From Intestinibaculum porci (GTDB lineage Bacteria > Bacillota_I > Bacilli_A > Erysipelotrichales > Coprobacillaceae), in the NCBI RefSeq assembly GCF_003925875.1, contig NZ_AP019309.1, positions 1,178,001-1,242,000 of the forward strand: a stretch of 64,000 nt of DNA, in the 5' to 3' direction. A program made the translations under genes and the position numbers. Each line of letters opens with the position of its first letter. The first letter of the stretch is position 1. Shown piece by piece: positions 56,567 through 64,000 of this stretch. Below the pieces are notes generated by a model. It had not been told where the DNA came from. It saw nothing but the letters and a program-made list of their open reading frames with translations, and made no database searches.

Positions 56567-56648
56567 TTATGTTAAGTATTATGGCGAAAATTCACTTTAA
56601 AATGGGAATTTACCGCCAAAACTTAACATAACTAGAAACTTAACATAA
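56567..56648 (-). repeat. RIT1 right terminal repeat
   Basis: Inverse of the left repeat: inner TTATGTTAAG (56567-56576), a hairpin GGCG.../...CCGCC in the middle, and the outer 28 bases (56621-56648) identical in inverse to 47094-47121. Same total length of 82. Confidence 0.8.
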
Positions 56649-56665
56649 TAAATAAAAGCATTCAT

Positions 56666-56716
56666 GCTATTGGCAGTAAATTAGTTCTGTCAAGCTATTG
56701 GCAGTAAATTAGTTCT
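56666..56716. repeat. Two tandem 23-base repeats
   Basis: GCTATTGGCAGTAAATTAG plus TTCT occurs at 56666-56688 and again at 56694-56716, period 28, between RIT1 and the second 133-bp repeat. The second copy leads into the TTGCAA -35-like box. Confidence 0.7.
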
Positions 56717-56743
56717 TGCAAAATCTTTAAAATTTGGTATCCT
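56716..56743 (+). promoter_or_regulatory. Promoter-like pair in front of 133-bp repeat, copy B
   Basis: TTGCAA (56716-56721), 16-base spacer, TATCCT (56738-56743). It ends at the same distance from the repeat as the pair in front of copy A. Confidence 0.45.
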
Positions 56744-56750
56744 CATAGCT

Positions 56751-56822
56751 GAGGATCGTATTGACGGCATGTTAAGATGCCTGAAATGCAGATAGGAGAA
56801 GTTTGCGGCTTCTCCTATTTTT
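56751..56822 (+). ncRNA. Candidate small RNA, copy B
   Basis: Same as copy A at 46738-46809 with one change in the loop of the terminator hairpin (AGGAGAAG / CTTCTCCT at 56794-56801, 56809-56816). The change keeps the pairing. Confidence 0.45.
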
Positions 56823-56883
56823 ACGTCCCAAGGCTTCAAATTTCTAAATTAAGATTTTAATTCTCTGACGATCATCAAAATCA
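56751..56883. repeat. 133-bp direct repeat, copy B
   Basis: Differs from copy A at three positions. Its last 57 bases are part of the 104-bp duplication made by the IS1634-like element. Confidence 0.85.
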
Positions 56884-56930
56884 TGGTCTCGTAGTATATC
56901 TTTTGACAAATACGAAAAATCTTGTATAAT
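56827..56930. repeat. 104-bp target duplication, left copy
   Basis: Identical over all 104 bases to 59050-59153. It contains a full promoter (TTGACA ... TATAAT) that here points into the IS1634-like element. Confidence 0.93.
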
Positions 56931-56956
56931 CCCACAATTGACAGAAAAAATTGAGC

Positions 56957-57000
56957 AAAAGCCAGGATTCCCTTTATTTATCGGTGTTTCCTGGCTTTTT
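56957..57000. terminator. Terminator at the left end of the IS1634-like element
   Basis: AAAAGCCAGG (56957-56966) pairs with CCTGGCTTTTT (56990-57000). The A run on one side and T run on the other let it work in both directions. It ends the transposase transcript and blocks the duplicated promoter on the plus strand. Confidence 0.8.
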
Positions 57001-57006
57001 GTTTAA

Positions 57007-58899
57007 TCAATTTTTTGTTGTATGTGATTGCCTCTTTAAAAATTTTTTTGAAATTTTTCTTAAAATTTTATTCAGGTCCTTTGGCTTGTAGTACTGAAAG
57101 TCAAGCCCCAGCTCTGTTAGCTGCTCGAGAGCCTTTAGCGTATAGCTTGAAGTGTATGTTGCACTATAATAAACATCATGCTCATTCACCACATTCATGT
57201 TTTTTAATGTTTCTATCAACTCTTCTACTGTTACATGTGTTCCCTGATCATCAAGCATGCATTCTAACAGTCTGTATACTAGCAGGGCGGTGAAGCACGT
57301 TAAAAAATGCGCTCTAATTCTGTTGGGATTATATACATAGACAGGACGAGCTTTGAAGGTAGTCTTCATTATTCTAAAGCAGTCCTCAATCTGGTATCTC
57401 TTATGTGATATGTCAAGAATATCCTTGACCGGATCAAGAACAAGATTTGTCGCTACTGCATAATAGCCGTCATACTGCTCTTCTTTTCGAATCTGCTCCT
57501 CATCTATAATATAAGCTGACTTTGTCTTATTTTTATTTTTGATAAACCTTCTTACGTCATTGGGTCCCTTCTTGATCTTCTCCGGATCACCTGAAGAGAT
57601 GAGCTTTTTAGCTCTGTCAATCTGTCTCTGACGAACTTTTCTCTGATAGTCCATCATTTTTCTCGAGAACGTAACAATGACGATCTGCTTTAAAGTGCCT
57701 TTTGCTTTTACTTTCCTGATCTTACCATTTTTGCATTTTTTCATCTCATAATAACCAAGAAAGATGTCCTCCTTGTCAGCATTTAAAACTTTATAGGCTG
57801 TAGATTCATAGCGTGCTCTGTTCAGTTCGCTGTTTTTGTCATATTTAAAGGTTTTTAGCTCCTCAATTGACACTGGATTGTCATCACTGAGATTTCTGTA
57901 GTCACAGTCGTTGAATACAGCAGTCTGAAGAGCATCAGACAGCTTCTTGACTGACTGCGTGACAATAAAAGCTCGGCCGCCCATTGAATTAAATTTGCGG
58001 ATATTGTATGAACCCAGACCGGCATCGGCACAGTATATGAATTTACTGTTACCCATGGTCTTAATGACCTGCTCCTCCAGCGGGGTGGCCGTTTCCTGCT
58101 CGCTGGTATTGCCAGGATCCAGGCACATAGAAATAGGAATTCCTCTCTTGTCCATTAAAAGTCCCATTTCAACGATAGGATTAGGCCTGTTTTCCTTGCT
58201 GACGCCGTAGCGTCTTAGCCCCTTTGTAACTTCGCCCGTTTCCGGATCAATCTCATCATCGTCAGCCTGTTCGCATTCAAAAAAGTAATTTGTGCAGTCA
58301 TAGTAGACGACAGACATGTCTCTCTTTATGAGATTCTGTGATTTTTTATAAAGATGCGCAAGGTAGTCCTCCTGGTTTTCTGCAATTAAATCGAGAAAGC
58401 GGAGAAAATGATGGTACTCAATCTGAGGATTCTCATAGTAGGCATTAAGGCGGTCATAGGTGCCATACTTGCTGTGAGGATCAAGGATTCTGCCAAAGGT
58501 AAGAAATCTGTTAACAGAATTAAAGTCATATTTCGCCTTGGACTTTTCCTGAAGATTTCTAAAAAAGCCGTCCAGTTCAAGCATATTATAAATGTACTGA
58601 AGGTAGAAGTATCCGATGTTGGATGACAGTGAGCGGCTTATCCGGCTATCATCGGGTCCTGTCACTCGCTGATTGAAGTCGACCGTCAGTGTGTATTCCC
58701 GCTTTCCGGATCTCGCATCCTCATTCATTTTTTGTATTACATTTCTGCAGTAGGATACCGGATCATCGGTGACCATCAGAAGTTCTGAATGTTTGCCGAG
58801 CTTTTTTACATTGCGGGTGGTCGTCTTTTTGCCGTTTCTGATTCCCTCCTGGACATAGTATGTGGGATCCTTAAGACGCTTGTCGTAGTAGAGCTTCAT
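57007..58899 (-). CDS. IS1634-family transposase
   Basis: 630 residues. The DDE catalytic core: first Asp in VVYYDCTNYFFE, second Asp in YCADAGLGSYN, Glu in RYQIEDCFRIMKTTFKARPV, then a family-typical RIRAHFLTCFTALLVYRLLE region. The N-terminal part (YYDKRLKDPTYYVQEGIRNG) is the usual IS1634 start. It reads against the duplicated promoter. Full length, no breaks, so the element may be active. Confidence 0.92.
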   Translation of the reverse strand: MKLYYDKRLKDPTYYVQEGIRNGKKTTTRNVKKLGKHSELLMVTDDPVSYCRNVIQKMNEDARSGKREYTLTVDFNQRVTGPDDSRISRSLSSNIGYFYLQYIYNMLELDGFFRNLQEKSKAKYDFNSVNRFLTFGRILDPHSKYGTYDRLNAYYENPQIEYHHFLRFLDLIAENQEDYLAHLYKKSQNLIKRDMSVVYYDCTNYFFECEQADDDEIDPETGEVTKGLRRYGVSKENRPNPIVEMGLLMDKRGIPISMCLDPGNTSEQETATPLEEQVIKTMGNSKFIYCADAGLGSYNIRKFNSMGGRAFIVTQSVKKLSDALQTAVFNDCDYRNLSDDNPVSIEELKTFKYDKNSELNRARYESTAYKVLNADKEDIFLGYYEMKKCKNGKIRKVKAKGTLKQIVIVTFSRKMMDYQRKVRQRQIDRAKKLISSGDPEKIKKGPNDVRRFIKNKNKTKSAYIIDEEQIRKEEQYDGYYAVATNLVLDPVKDILDISHKRYQIEDCFRIMKTTFKARPVYVYNPNRIRAHFLTCFTALLVYRLLECMLDDQGTHVTVEELIETLKNMNVVNEHDVYYSATYTSSYTLKALEQLTELGLDFQYYKPKDLNKILRKISKKFLKRQSHTTKN

Positions 58900-58990
58900 A
58901 TAAAAAAGTCCCTCATATCTAATATTTTACCATGAAAGGGAAATACATACAACACATACAACATAATAGTTTATAAAATTTGACAGCTAA

Positions 58991-59014
58991 AAGCCCCTGA
59001 TAACAGGGGTTTTG
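58991..59014 (+). terminator. Hairpin near the right end of the IS1634-like element
   Basis: AGCCCCTG / CAGGGGTTTT-type stem (CCCCTG 58993-58998, CAGGGG 59003-59008) followed by TTTTG. Confidence 0.6.
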
Positions 59015-59049
59015 TAGATATGGCTAGTAGAGATTCTGTCAATCGCCCG

Positions 59050-59153
59050 CCCAAGGCTTCAAATTTCTAAATTAAGATTTTAATTCTCTGACGATCATCA
59101 AAATCATGGTCTCGTAGTATATCTTTTGACAAATACGAAAAATCTTGTATAAT
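59050..59153. repeat. 104-bp target duplication, right copy
   Basis: Exact copy of 56827-56930; brings a complete promoter to the front of the dehydrogenase gene. Confidence 0.93.
59126..59153 (+). promoter_or_regulatory. Promoter of the dehydrogenase gene, kept by duplication
   Basis: TTGACA (59126-59131), 16-base spacer, TATAAT (59148-59153), 24 bases before the start codon. The same promoter is at 56906-56930. Confidence 0.85.
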
Positions 59154-59177
59154 AGTCAGTAAAGGAATGATAAAAAA

Positions 59178-60041
59178 ATGCGCATTGGATTTATTGGCTT
59201 AGGAGTCATGGGATCTGGCATGGTAAAAAATTTGATGAAACATGGCTATGAGGTCTATGGCTTTACACGGACAAAAGCGAAGGCAGAGCCCTTAATCAAA
59301 GATGGCATGCATTATGATGAAGATCGTCAACATCTCGCACAAAATAGTGATGTGGTGATCACCATGGTGGGTTTCCCACAGGATGTGGAAGATGTTTATT
59401 TAAGTGAGGATGGCCTTTTAAATAATATGAAAGAGGGCACTTATGTTATTGATATGACGACCTCATCACCCGATTTAGCCATGAAAATTTATGAAGCTGC
59501 CAAGAAGAAAGGTATTCATGCTTTAGATGCGCCGGTTTCCGGCGGCGACAGCGGTGCTCAGGCTGGCACTTTATCGATTATGGTCGGCGGTGATCAGGCG
59601 GATTTTGAAGCGATGCATCCGCTTTTTGAAGCGATGGGCAGCACGATTATTCATGAAGGAGCAGCTGGCTTTGGCCAGCATACAAAGATGGCTAATCAGA
59701 TTGCCATTGCCGGCACATTAGCCGGGACAGCGGAAGCGATCAGCTATGCGAAGGCTGCTGGTTTAGATTTAAATTTGATGATGGATACTATCACCAAAGG
59801 GGCTGCTGGCAGCTGGCAGTTAGAAAACTTAGGACGCAAGATGTTAGCGGATGATTATAATCCTGGCTTCTATATCAAACACTTTATTAAAGATATGAAG
59901 ATTGCTGATCAGGAAGCATTATCTCGGCATCTGACTTTAAAAGTCTTAGAAACCGTTTTATCAATGGATGAGTCATTAAAAGAGCGTTATGGGGACTTAG
60001 GAACTCAGGCGTTAATTAAATATTACGAGGACAAACAATGA
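59178..60041 (+). CDS. Beta-hydroxyacid dehydrogenase (3-hydroxyisobutyrate / tartronate semialdehyde reductase family)
   Basis: 287 residues. The N-terminal Rossmann NAD(P) motif is [12 protein letters not shown], with TRT at the end of strand 2 hinting at NADP. The substrate motif [22 protein letters not shown] lies near residue 115. The catalytic Lys is in [11 protein letters not shown] (about 171). It oxidises a small beta-hydroxy acid or reduces the semialdehyde; which one is unknown. AAAGGA precedes the ATG. The next gene overlaps its stop by four bases. Confidence 0.9.
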   Translation: MRIGFIGLGVMGSGMVKNLMKHGYEVYGFTRTKAKAEPLIKDGMHYDEDRQHLAQNSDVVITMVGFPQDVEDVYLSEDGLLNNMKEGTYVIDMTTSSPDLAMKIYEAAKKKGIHALDAPVSGGDSGAQAGTLSIMVGGDQADFEAMHPLFEAMGSTIIHEGAAGFGQHTKMANQIAIAGTLAGTAEAISYAKAAGLDLNLMMDTITKGAAGSWQLENLGRKMLADDYNPGFYIKHFIKDMKIADQEALSRHLTLKVLETVLSMDESLKERYGDLGTQALIKYYEDKQ

Positions 60042-60316
60042 GAGGACCATTTCAGCCGGGCGACATTGTCGCTCATTTTAAAAGAGAAACTGTAACGGAT
60101 GGCAGTGATACTTATCTTTACCGAATTATCGGTGTGGCCACCCACAGTGAAACAAGAGAAAAAATGATGGTCTATCAGGCTCTTTATGGCGATTTTGGAG
60201 CTTATGTTAGACCTTATGATATGTTCATGAGTGAAGTGGATCATGAAAAATATCCCGATATTAAACAAAAATACCGCTTCGAAAAATTAACTCAAGACGA
60301 GGAAGATCACCACTAA
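60038..60316 (+). CDS. DUF1653 protein
   Basis: 92 residues. A small beta-rich domain: [38 protein letters not shown] (positions ~25-50), [21 protein letters not shown]1653 proteins are widespread and of unknown function. Its ATG overlaps the dehydrogenase stop (ATGA), so it is translated with that gene. Its stop lies in a terminator hairpin. Confidence 0.85.
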   Translation: MRGPFQPGDIVAHFKRETVTDGSDTYLYRIIGVATHSETREKMMVYQALYGDFGAYVRPYDMFMSEVDHEKYPDIKQKYRFEKLTQDEEDHH

Positions 60317-60328
60317 GGTGATCTTTTT
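60305..60328 (+). terminator. Terminator overlapping the end of the DUF1653 gene
   Basis: GATCACC / GGTGATC perfect stem (60305-60311, 60317-60323), loop ACTAA, five T. Only 13 bases before the ABC exporter start, so the exporter depends on read-through or an unseen promoter. Confidence 0.75.
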
Positions 60329-60341
60329 AAAGGAGGAAGCT

Positions 60342-62138
60342 ATGGAAAAAGAAAAATTTCCTACCAAACTTAAACTGGTACTCTATTTTCTGCAGGGCAG
60401 TAAGAAATATTTCTTCTTAAGTATTATCTTTGCAATTTTGTCATCATTATTTGATCTCATCAATCCAAAGATTATCGGCTTTACCGTCGATGCGATCATC
60501 GGTGATGCTCCCAAGAAACTGCCAGCCTTTTTATCTTCATTTCTATCTATTGATATGTTGAAGGGGAACTTATTATTAGTTGCTGCTTTAGTCATGCTGG
60601 TCGCTTTGATTGGCGCTATCTGCCGTTACTTATTCTCATTAATGAACAGTACTGGCGCCGAGACATTAGTCATGACGATGCGTAATCGCTTGTTTGAACA
60701 TATTGAACATTTGCCTTTTGCCTGGTATGTCAAGAATCCAACCGGTGATCTGATCCAGCGCTGTACCAATGATGTGGAAATGGTCAAAAACTTCTTATCA
60801 GAACAGTTAACCGGCATGTTTAGAATTATTGTCATGCTCGTGATCGGTCTCACCTTTATGTCAAGTATCTCAGTAAAACTCATGCTTGTAGCCTTAGTGT
60901 TCTTACCAATTATTGTGCTTTATTCATTATTTTTCCACAATAAGTTAGCGGCTACCTTTGCGGTAGCGGATGAAGAAGAAGGGAACCTTTCTTCGATCGC
61001 TCAGGAAAACTTAACCGGTGTGCGTGTGGTCCGGGCTTTTGGCCGCGAGCGTTATGAAAAAGCCCGTTTTGAAAAACAAAATGATATTTATACGGCTGCC
61101 TATATGAAGTTATCAGCGTTAATGAGTGCTTTCAGGTCAATTGGTGAGGGCATCTCTGGATTGCAGGTTTTTGTCATTGTGGTTTTAGGCACTTTAGCTG
61201 TTTATCATGGCGAAATGACACCAGGTAACTTTATTGCCTTTATATCATATAATGCGATGTTAGTTTGGCCAATTCGTCGATTAGGGCGTGTGATTTCAGA
61301 AATGTCGCGCGCCGGAGTTTCCATTGATCGTATTCGTTATATTATGAATGCCCAGGAAGAAGTCAATATTGCGCAGCCATTAAAACCGGATATGCATCAG
61401 GATATTATCTTTGATCATGTGACCTTCCGTTATGATGAGCAAGGACCAGATATTATTAAAGATGTCTCATTTGCCATTGAAAAAGGCTCGACCATCGGTA
61501 TCTTAGGTGGTACGGGTTCAGGAAAGTCAACATTGATGTATTTGCTGGATCGTCTTTATCCGGTTACGAAGGGTAAGATTACCATTGGCGGCGTCGATAT
61601 CAGAGATATAGACTCTGATTATTTACGTTCCAATATTGGTTTAGTCTTACAGGAACCTTATCTCTTCTCACGCAGTCTGAAAGACAATATTGCGATTGCG
61701 AATGACAAAGCGCAGTTTGCCGACATTGAAGAAGCTTCAAGAATTGCCTCTTTAGATCATGCCATTAATCATTTCAAACATGGTTATGATACCTTTGTTG
61801 GGGAACGCGGGGTCACTTTATCTGGCGGGCAAAAGCAGAGAACAGCGATTGCCCAAATGGTGATCCAGCATGCCCCAGTAATGATTTTTGATGATTCCTT
61901 ATCCGCTTTAGATGCAGAAACGGACGCAAAGATTCGTCATGCTTTAAAAACCGCGACGGGGCAAGCCACTGTCATTCTTATTAGTCATCGTATTACAACC
62001 TTAATGAATGCGGATCAGATCTTAGTCCTTAATCATGGCAAGATTGCGGAAGTAGGCACGCATGAAGAGCTGTATAAACAAAATGGGATCTATAAAAAGA
62101 TCTGTGATATTCAGAATATAGGAGGTCGCCATGCATAA
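60342..62138 (+). CDS. Heterodimeric ABC exporter subunit, degenerate ATP site
   Basis: 598 residues from the ATG at 60342 (AAAGGAGG upstream). The membrane domain has six helices (about 20-310). The nucleotide-binding domain (about 350-598) has Walker A GGTGSGKST, signature LSGGQKQR and Walker B MIFDDSLSALD, where the catalytic Glu is Asp, then SHRITT. This is the pattern of the non-catalytic-site subunit of BmrC/TM287-type exporters. Works with the next gene product, overlapping by eight bases. Exports drugs, lipids or peptides; substrate unknown. Confidence 0.93.
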   Translation: MEKEKFPTKLKLVLYFLQGSKKYFFLSIIFAILSSLFDLINPKIIGFTVDAIIGDAPKKLPAFLSSFLSIDMLKGNLLLVAALVMLVALIGAICRYLFSLMNSTGAETLVMTMRNRLFEHIEHLPFAWYVKNPTGDLIQRCTNDVEMVKNFLSEQLTGMFRIIVMLVIGLTFMSSISVKLMLVALVFLPIIVLYSLFFHNKLAATFAVADEEEGNLSSIAQENLTGVRVVRAFGRERYEKARFEKQNDIYTAAYMKLSALMSAFRSIGEGISGLQVFVIVVLGTLAVYHGEMTPGNFIAFISYNAMLVWPIRRLGRVISEMSRAGVSIDRIRYIMNAQEEVNIAQPLKPDMHQDIIFDHVTFRYDEQGPDIIKDVSFAIEKGSTIGILGGTGSGKSTLMYLLDRLYPVTKGKITIGGVDIRDIDSDYLRSNIGLVLQEPYLFSRSLKDNIAIANDKAQFADIEEASRIASLDHAINHFKHGYDTFVGERGVTLSGGQKQRTAIAQMVIQHAPVMIFDDSLSALDAETDAKIRHALKTATGQATVILISHRITTLMNADQILVLNHGKIAEVGTHEELYKQNGIYKKICDIQNIGGRHA

Positions 62139-63930
62139 GAAAAGAAAATTCTTTGGTTTAGTGGATCTTTATCCTTATATCAGAAAATATACCAAGCTTA
62201 TTATCATCATGGTGATCCTCGGTATTGGTTCATCCATCTTTGATAGTATTTATCCTTTGTTTAACCGTTATGCATTAAACCATTATATTGGGAAACATAC
62301 CTTAGATACTTTGCCATACTTTATGGCGCTTTATATCATCATCTTAGTGATTCAGGTCATTGATAACTTTATCTCTACTTATATCTGTGCCAAAGTGGAA
62401 TTAGGTATTGGCCGTGATTTAAAGAATGCCTCTTTTAATCATTTACAGACCTTATCATTCTCTTATTTCAATACCAACAATGTGGGTTATATCCATGCCA
62501 GAGTGATGAGTGATACCGATCGTATCGGGACTTTTATGACCTGGCGAATTATGGACTTTGTCTGGAATGCCTCTTACATTGTGGCGGTCTTTATTGTCAT
62601 GATGATGATCAATTGGAAGTTAGCCTGTCTGTTACTTATCTTATTGCCGATTGCTACTGTATTAATCAGTTTCTTTCAGCGTCGTCTGATTCACTTAAAC
62701 AGACAAATACGAGAAATTAACTCTACAATTACGGGTGATTTTAATGAAGGCATTACTGGCGCGAAAACGATTAAAACCTTAGTCGTTGAAGATAAGATAG
62801 CGCATGACTTTAGAAAAGATACCAAAGAGATGCGTCAGACCAGTATTCATGCCACCCATTATTCTGCATTATTTACTGCCTCTATTACCATTATGTCAGC
62901 CATCGCTTTGGCTATTGTCTTAGATCGCGGCGGAATGCTCACAAAGCAGGGGTTAATGGCGATTGGGACCTTATCTGTCTTTATGACATATGCCCTTAAT
63001 ATGATTGAACCAATTCAGTATATCGTAGAAGTTTTTAGTGCTTTAATTCAGGTGCAAGCCAATATTGAACGTTTTATGACCTTAATGGAAACTGAAAGTG
63101 ATGTCAAAGATACGCCAGCTGTTATTGAAAAATATGGTGATACATTCCATCCTCACTATGAAAATTGGGAAGATCTTCATGGTGATGTCGAATTCAAAGA
63201 TGTCTCATTCAAATATCCCGATGGTGAGGAAATGGTTTTAGAACATTTCAATTTGAAAGTGCCGCAAGGGACGAATGTGGCGATTGTTGGAGAAACAGGG
63301 GCAGGCAAATCGACATTGGTCAACTTAGTCTGTCGTTTCTTTGAACCAATATCCGGGCAAATTCTTATTGACGGCAGAGATGCGAAAGAACGTTCACAGT
63401 TATGGCTGCATAGTCATTTAGGCTATGTCTTACAGACGCCGCATTTATTTTCCGGCAGTGTGCGTGATAACTTACGCTATGCTAAACCTGATGCCACGGA
63501 TGAAGACATCTGGAAAGCTATTGATTTAGTTTCTGCTCGTAGTGTTGTTGATCATATGGGACACGGTTTAGATAGTGAAGTGGGAGAAGGGGGAGATTTA
63601 CTCTCCACTGGTGAAAAACAGTTATTATCCTTTGCTCGTGCCATTCTGGCCAATCCAGCCATCTTAGTCTTAGATGAAGCCACTTCATCGATTGATACGG
63701 TTACCGAAAAAGCCATTCAGGATGCGATTCAAACCGTCATCAAAGGTCGTACATCCTTTATGATCGCCCATCGTTTATCAACGGTTGTTGATGCCGATGT
63801 CATTTTAGTCGTGCGTGATGGCAAGATTGTCGAACAAGGCAATCATCAAGGCTTAATGGCTCAAAAGGGTTACTATTATAAGCTTTATACCCGTCAGTAT
63901 GAAGACGATGCTACTATAAAGGCCTTATAA
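62131..63930 (+). CDS. Heterodimeric ABC exporter subunit, catalytic ATP site
   Basis: 599 residues with six membrane helices and a C-terminal ATPase. Walker A GETGAGKST, Walker B ILVLDEATSSID with the catalytic Glu, H-loop IAHRLST. The signature is degenerate, LSTGEKQ in place of LSGGQ. In a heterodimer its signature faces the Asp-bearing site of the partner, so one ATP site is weak and one is active, as in BmrCD and TM287/288. GGAGG lies in the end of the first gene. Confidence 0.93.
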   Translation: MHKKRKFFGLVDLYPYIRKYTKLIIIMVILGIGSSIFDSIYPLFNRYALNHYIGKHTLDTLPYFMALYIIILVIQVIDNFISTYICAKVELGIGRDLKNASFNHLQTLSFSYFNTNNVGYIHARVMSDTDRIGTFMTWRIMDFVWNASYIVAVFIVMMMINWKLACLLLILLPIATVLISFFQRRLIHLNRQIREINSTITGDFNEGITGAKTIKTLVVEDKIAHDFRKDTKEMRQTSIHATHYSALFTASITIMSAIALAIVLDRGGMLTKQGLMAIGTLSVFMTYALNMIEPIQYIVEVFSALIQVQANIERFMTLMETESDVKDTPAVIEKYGDTFHPHYENWEDLHGDVEFKDVSFKYPDGEEMVLEHFNLKVPQGTNVAIVGETGAGKSTLVNLVCRFFEPISGQILIDGRDAKERSQLWLHSHLGYVLQTPHLFSGSVRDNLRYAKPDATDEDIWKAIDLVSARSVVDHMGHGLDSEVGEGGDLLSTGEKQLLSFARAILANPAILVLDEATSSIDTVTEKAIQDAIQTVIKGRTSFMIAHRLSTVVDADVILVVRDGKIVEQGNHQGLMAQKGYYYKLYTRQYEDDATIKAL

Positions 63931-63958
63931 TGTGCTATACTAGGAGCGGTGATTAAAA

Positions 63959-64000
63959 ATGGATACAAGATATATATTTGCCGAAAGTATAAAAGACCTG
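63959..64000 (+). CDS. 5' end of a further gene (possibly a TetR-type regulator)
   Basis: ATG 63959 with AGGAG about 12 bases before it and an extended -10 TGCTATACT at 63932-63940. Only 14 residues are visible (MDTRYIFAESIKDL), which resemble the first helix of TetR-family regulators; too short to be sure. Confidence 0.4.
   Translation, partial: MDTRYIFAESIKDL

Larger units (their letters stand above)
47094..56648 (+). mobile_element. RIT element 1 (recombinase in trio), interrupted by IS66
   Basis: Three successive overlapping tyrosine recombinase genes (47234-50147) lie between complex terminal inverted repeats at 47094-47175 and 56567-56648. This fits the recombinase-in-trio elements known from other bacteria. 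An IS66 element (50144-56524) sits at the end of the third gene. Without it and its 8-bp duplication the element is about 3.2 kb, the usual RIT size. The first recombinase is frameshifted and the third has lost nine residues, so this copy is probably not autonomous now. Confidence 0.85.
56931..59049 (-). mobile_element. IS1634/IS1549-like insertion sequence with 104-bp target duplication
   Basis: About 2.1 kb between the two 104-bp copies. Ends share inverted ATTGACAGAA (left at 56937-56946, inverse near 59034-59043). One transposase gene on the minus strand. Elements of the IS1549/IS1634 group are known for unusually long target duplications, which fits. A hairpin with T run near each end limits read-through. 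Confidence 0.88.

Noticed and set aside
46738-56883. 133-bp repeats as the target duplication of RIT1
   Set aside because: They lie 223 and 102 bases away from the RIT1 ends and diverge from each other, so they do not flank it directly.

Overview
The window looks like chromosome of a low-to-moderate GC Gram-positive gut bacterium, most likely an Erysipelotrichia / Coprobacillaceae-type Firmicute. This is an inference from AAGGAGG ribosome sites, U-tract terminators, a fructose PTS, cre-like sites, a ZTP riboswitch in front of fhs, and the protein styles. About two thirds is ordinary core and transport metabolism. The rest is accessory DNA.

Layout. 1-561: end of a CorA-type metal channel. 0.9-4.7 kb: RpiR regulator, 1-phosphofructokinase and fructose PTS EIIABC, with one shared operator-like box before the regulator and before fruK. 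4.7-10.8 kb: a small hydrolase, tRNA-Gly(GCC), a PrsW-type membrane protease, a YjbR/MmcQ protein, asparaginase and a polar amino acid ABC importer. 10.85-14.87 kb: an unusual IS3-like element carrying two different DDE transposases (the second made by a -1 frameshift), inserted in the middle of a terminator hairpin. 14.9-19.5 kb: monooxygenase-like protein, tRNA-Gly(CCC), ECF S-component, flavin oxidoreductase, glycerol kinase with a cre-like site, DUF349 protein. 19.6-30.4 kb: defence island: Mrr, HsdM, HsdS, two promoterless extra target-recognition cassettes, HsdR, a tyrosine recombinase and a SprT-like protease. Matching palindromes lie upstream of hsdM and of the protease. 30.6-34.3 kb: a frameshifted YxjG-type methyltransferase and a LytTR operon with related exported proteins, the last one frameshifted. 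34.3-46.1 kb: ZTP riboswitch, fhs and purE-C-M-N-H'-D-L-B. PurH' is only the IMP cyclohydrolase half.

46.2-59.15 kb is a nested mobile-element island. A trio of tyrosine recombinases with complex 82-bp terminal inverted repeats (RIT1) was hit by an IS66 element (8-bp target duplication). The IS66 transposase gene was then hit by a second, inverted recombinase trio (RIT2, 7-bp flanking repeat). Next to this stack an IS1634-like element is flanked by an exact 104-bp duplication that carries the promoter of the next gene, so that gene keeps its promoter. A 133-bp repeat that may encode a small RNA brackets the stack. 59.2-64 kb: a beta-hydroxyacid dehydrogenase, a DUF1653 protein, a heterodimeric ABC exporter with one degenerate ATP site, and the first codons of a further gene.

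Four genes show apparent one-base indels, three of them in plain single-base runs (31366, 33909, 47872) and one less certain near 55467. Either these genes are decaying or the assembly has small errors; raw reads would decide.
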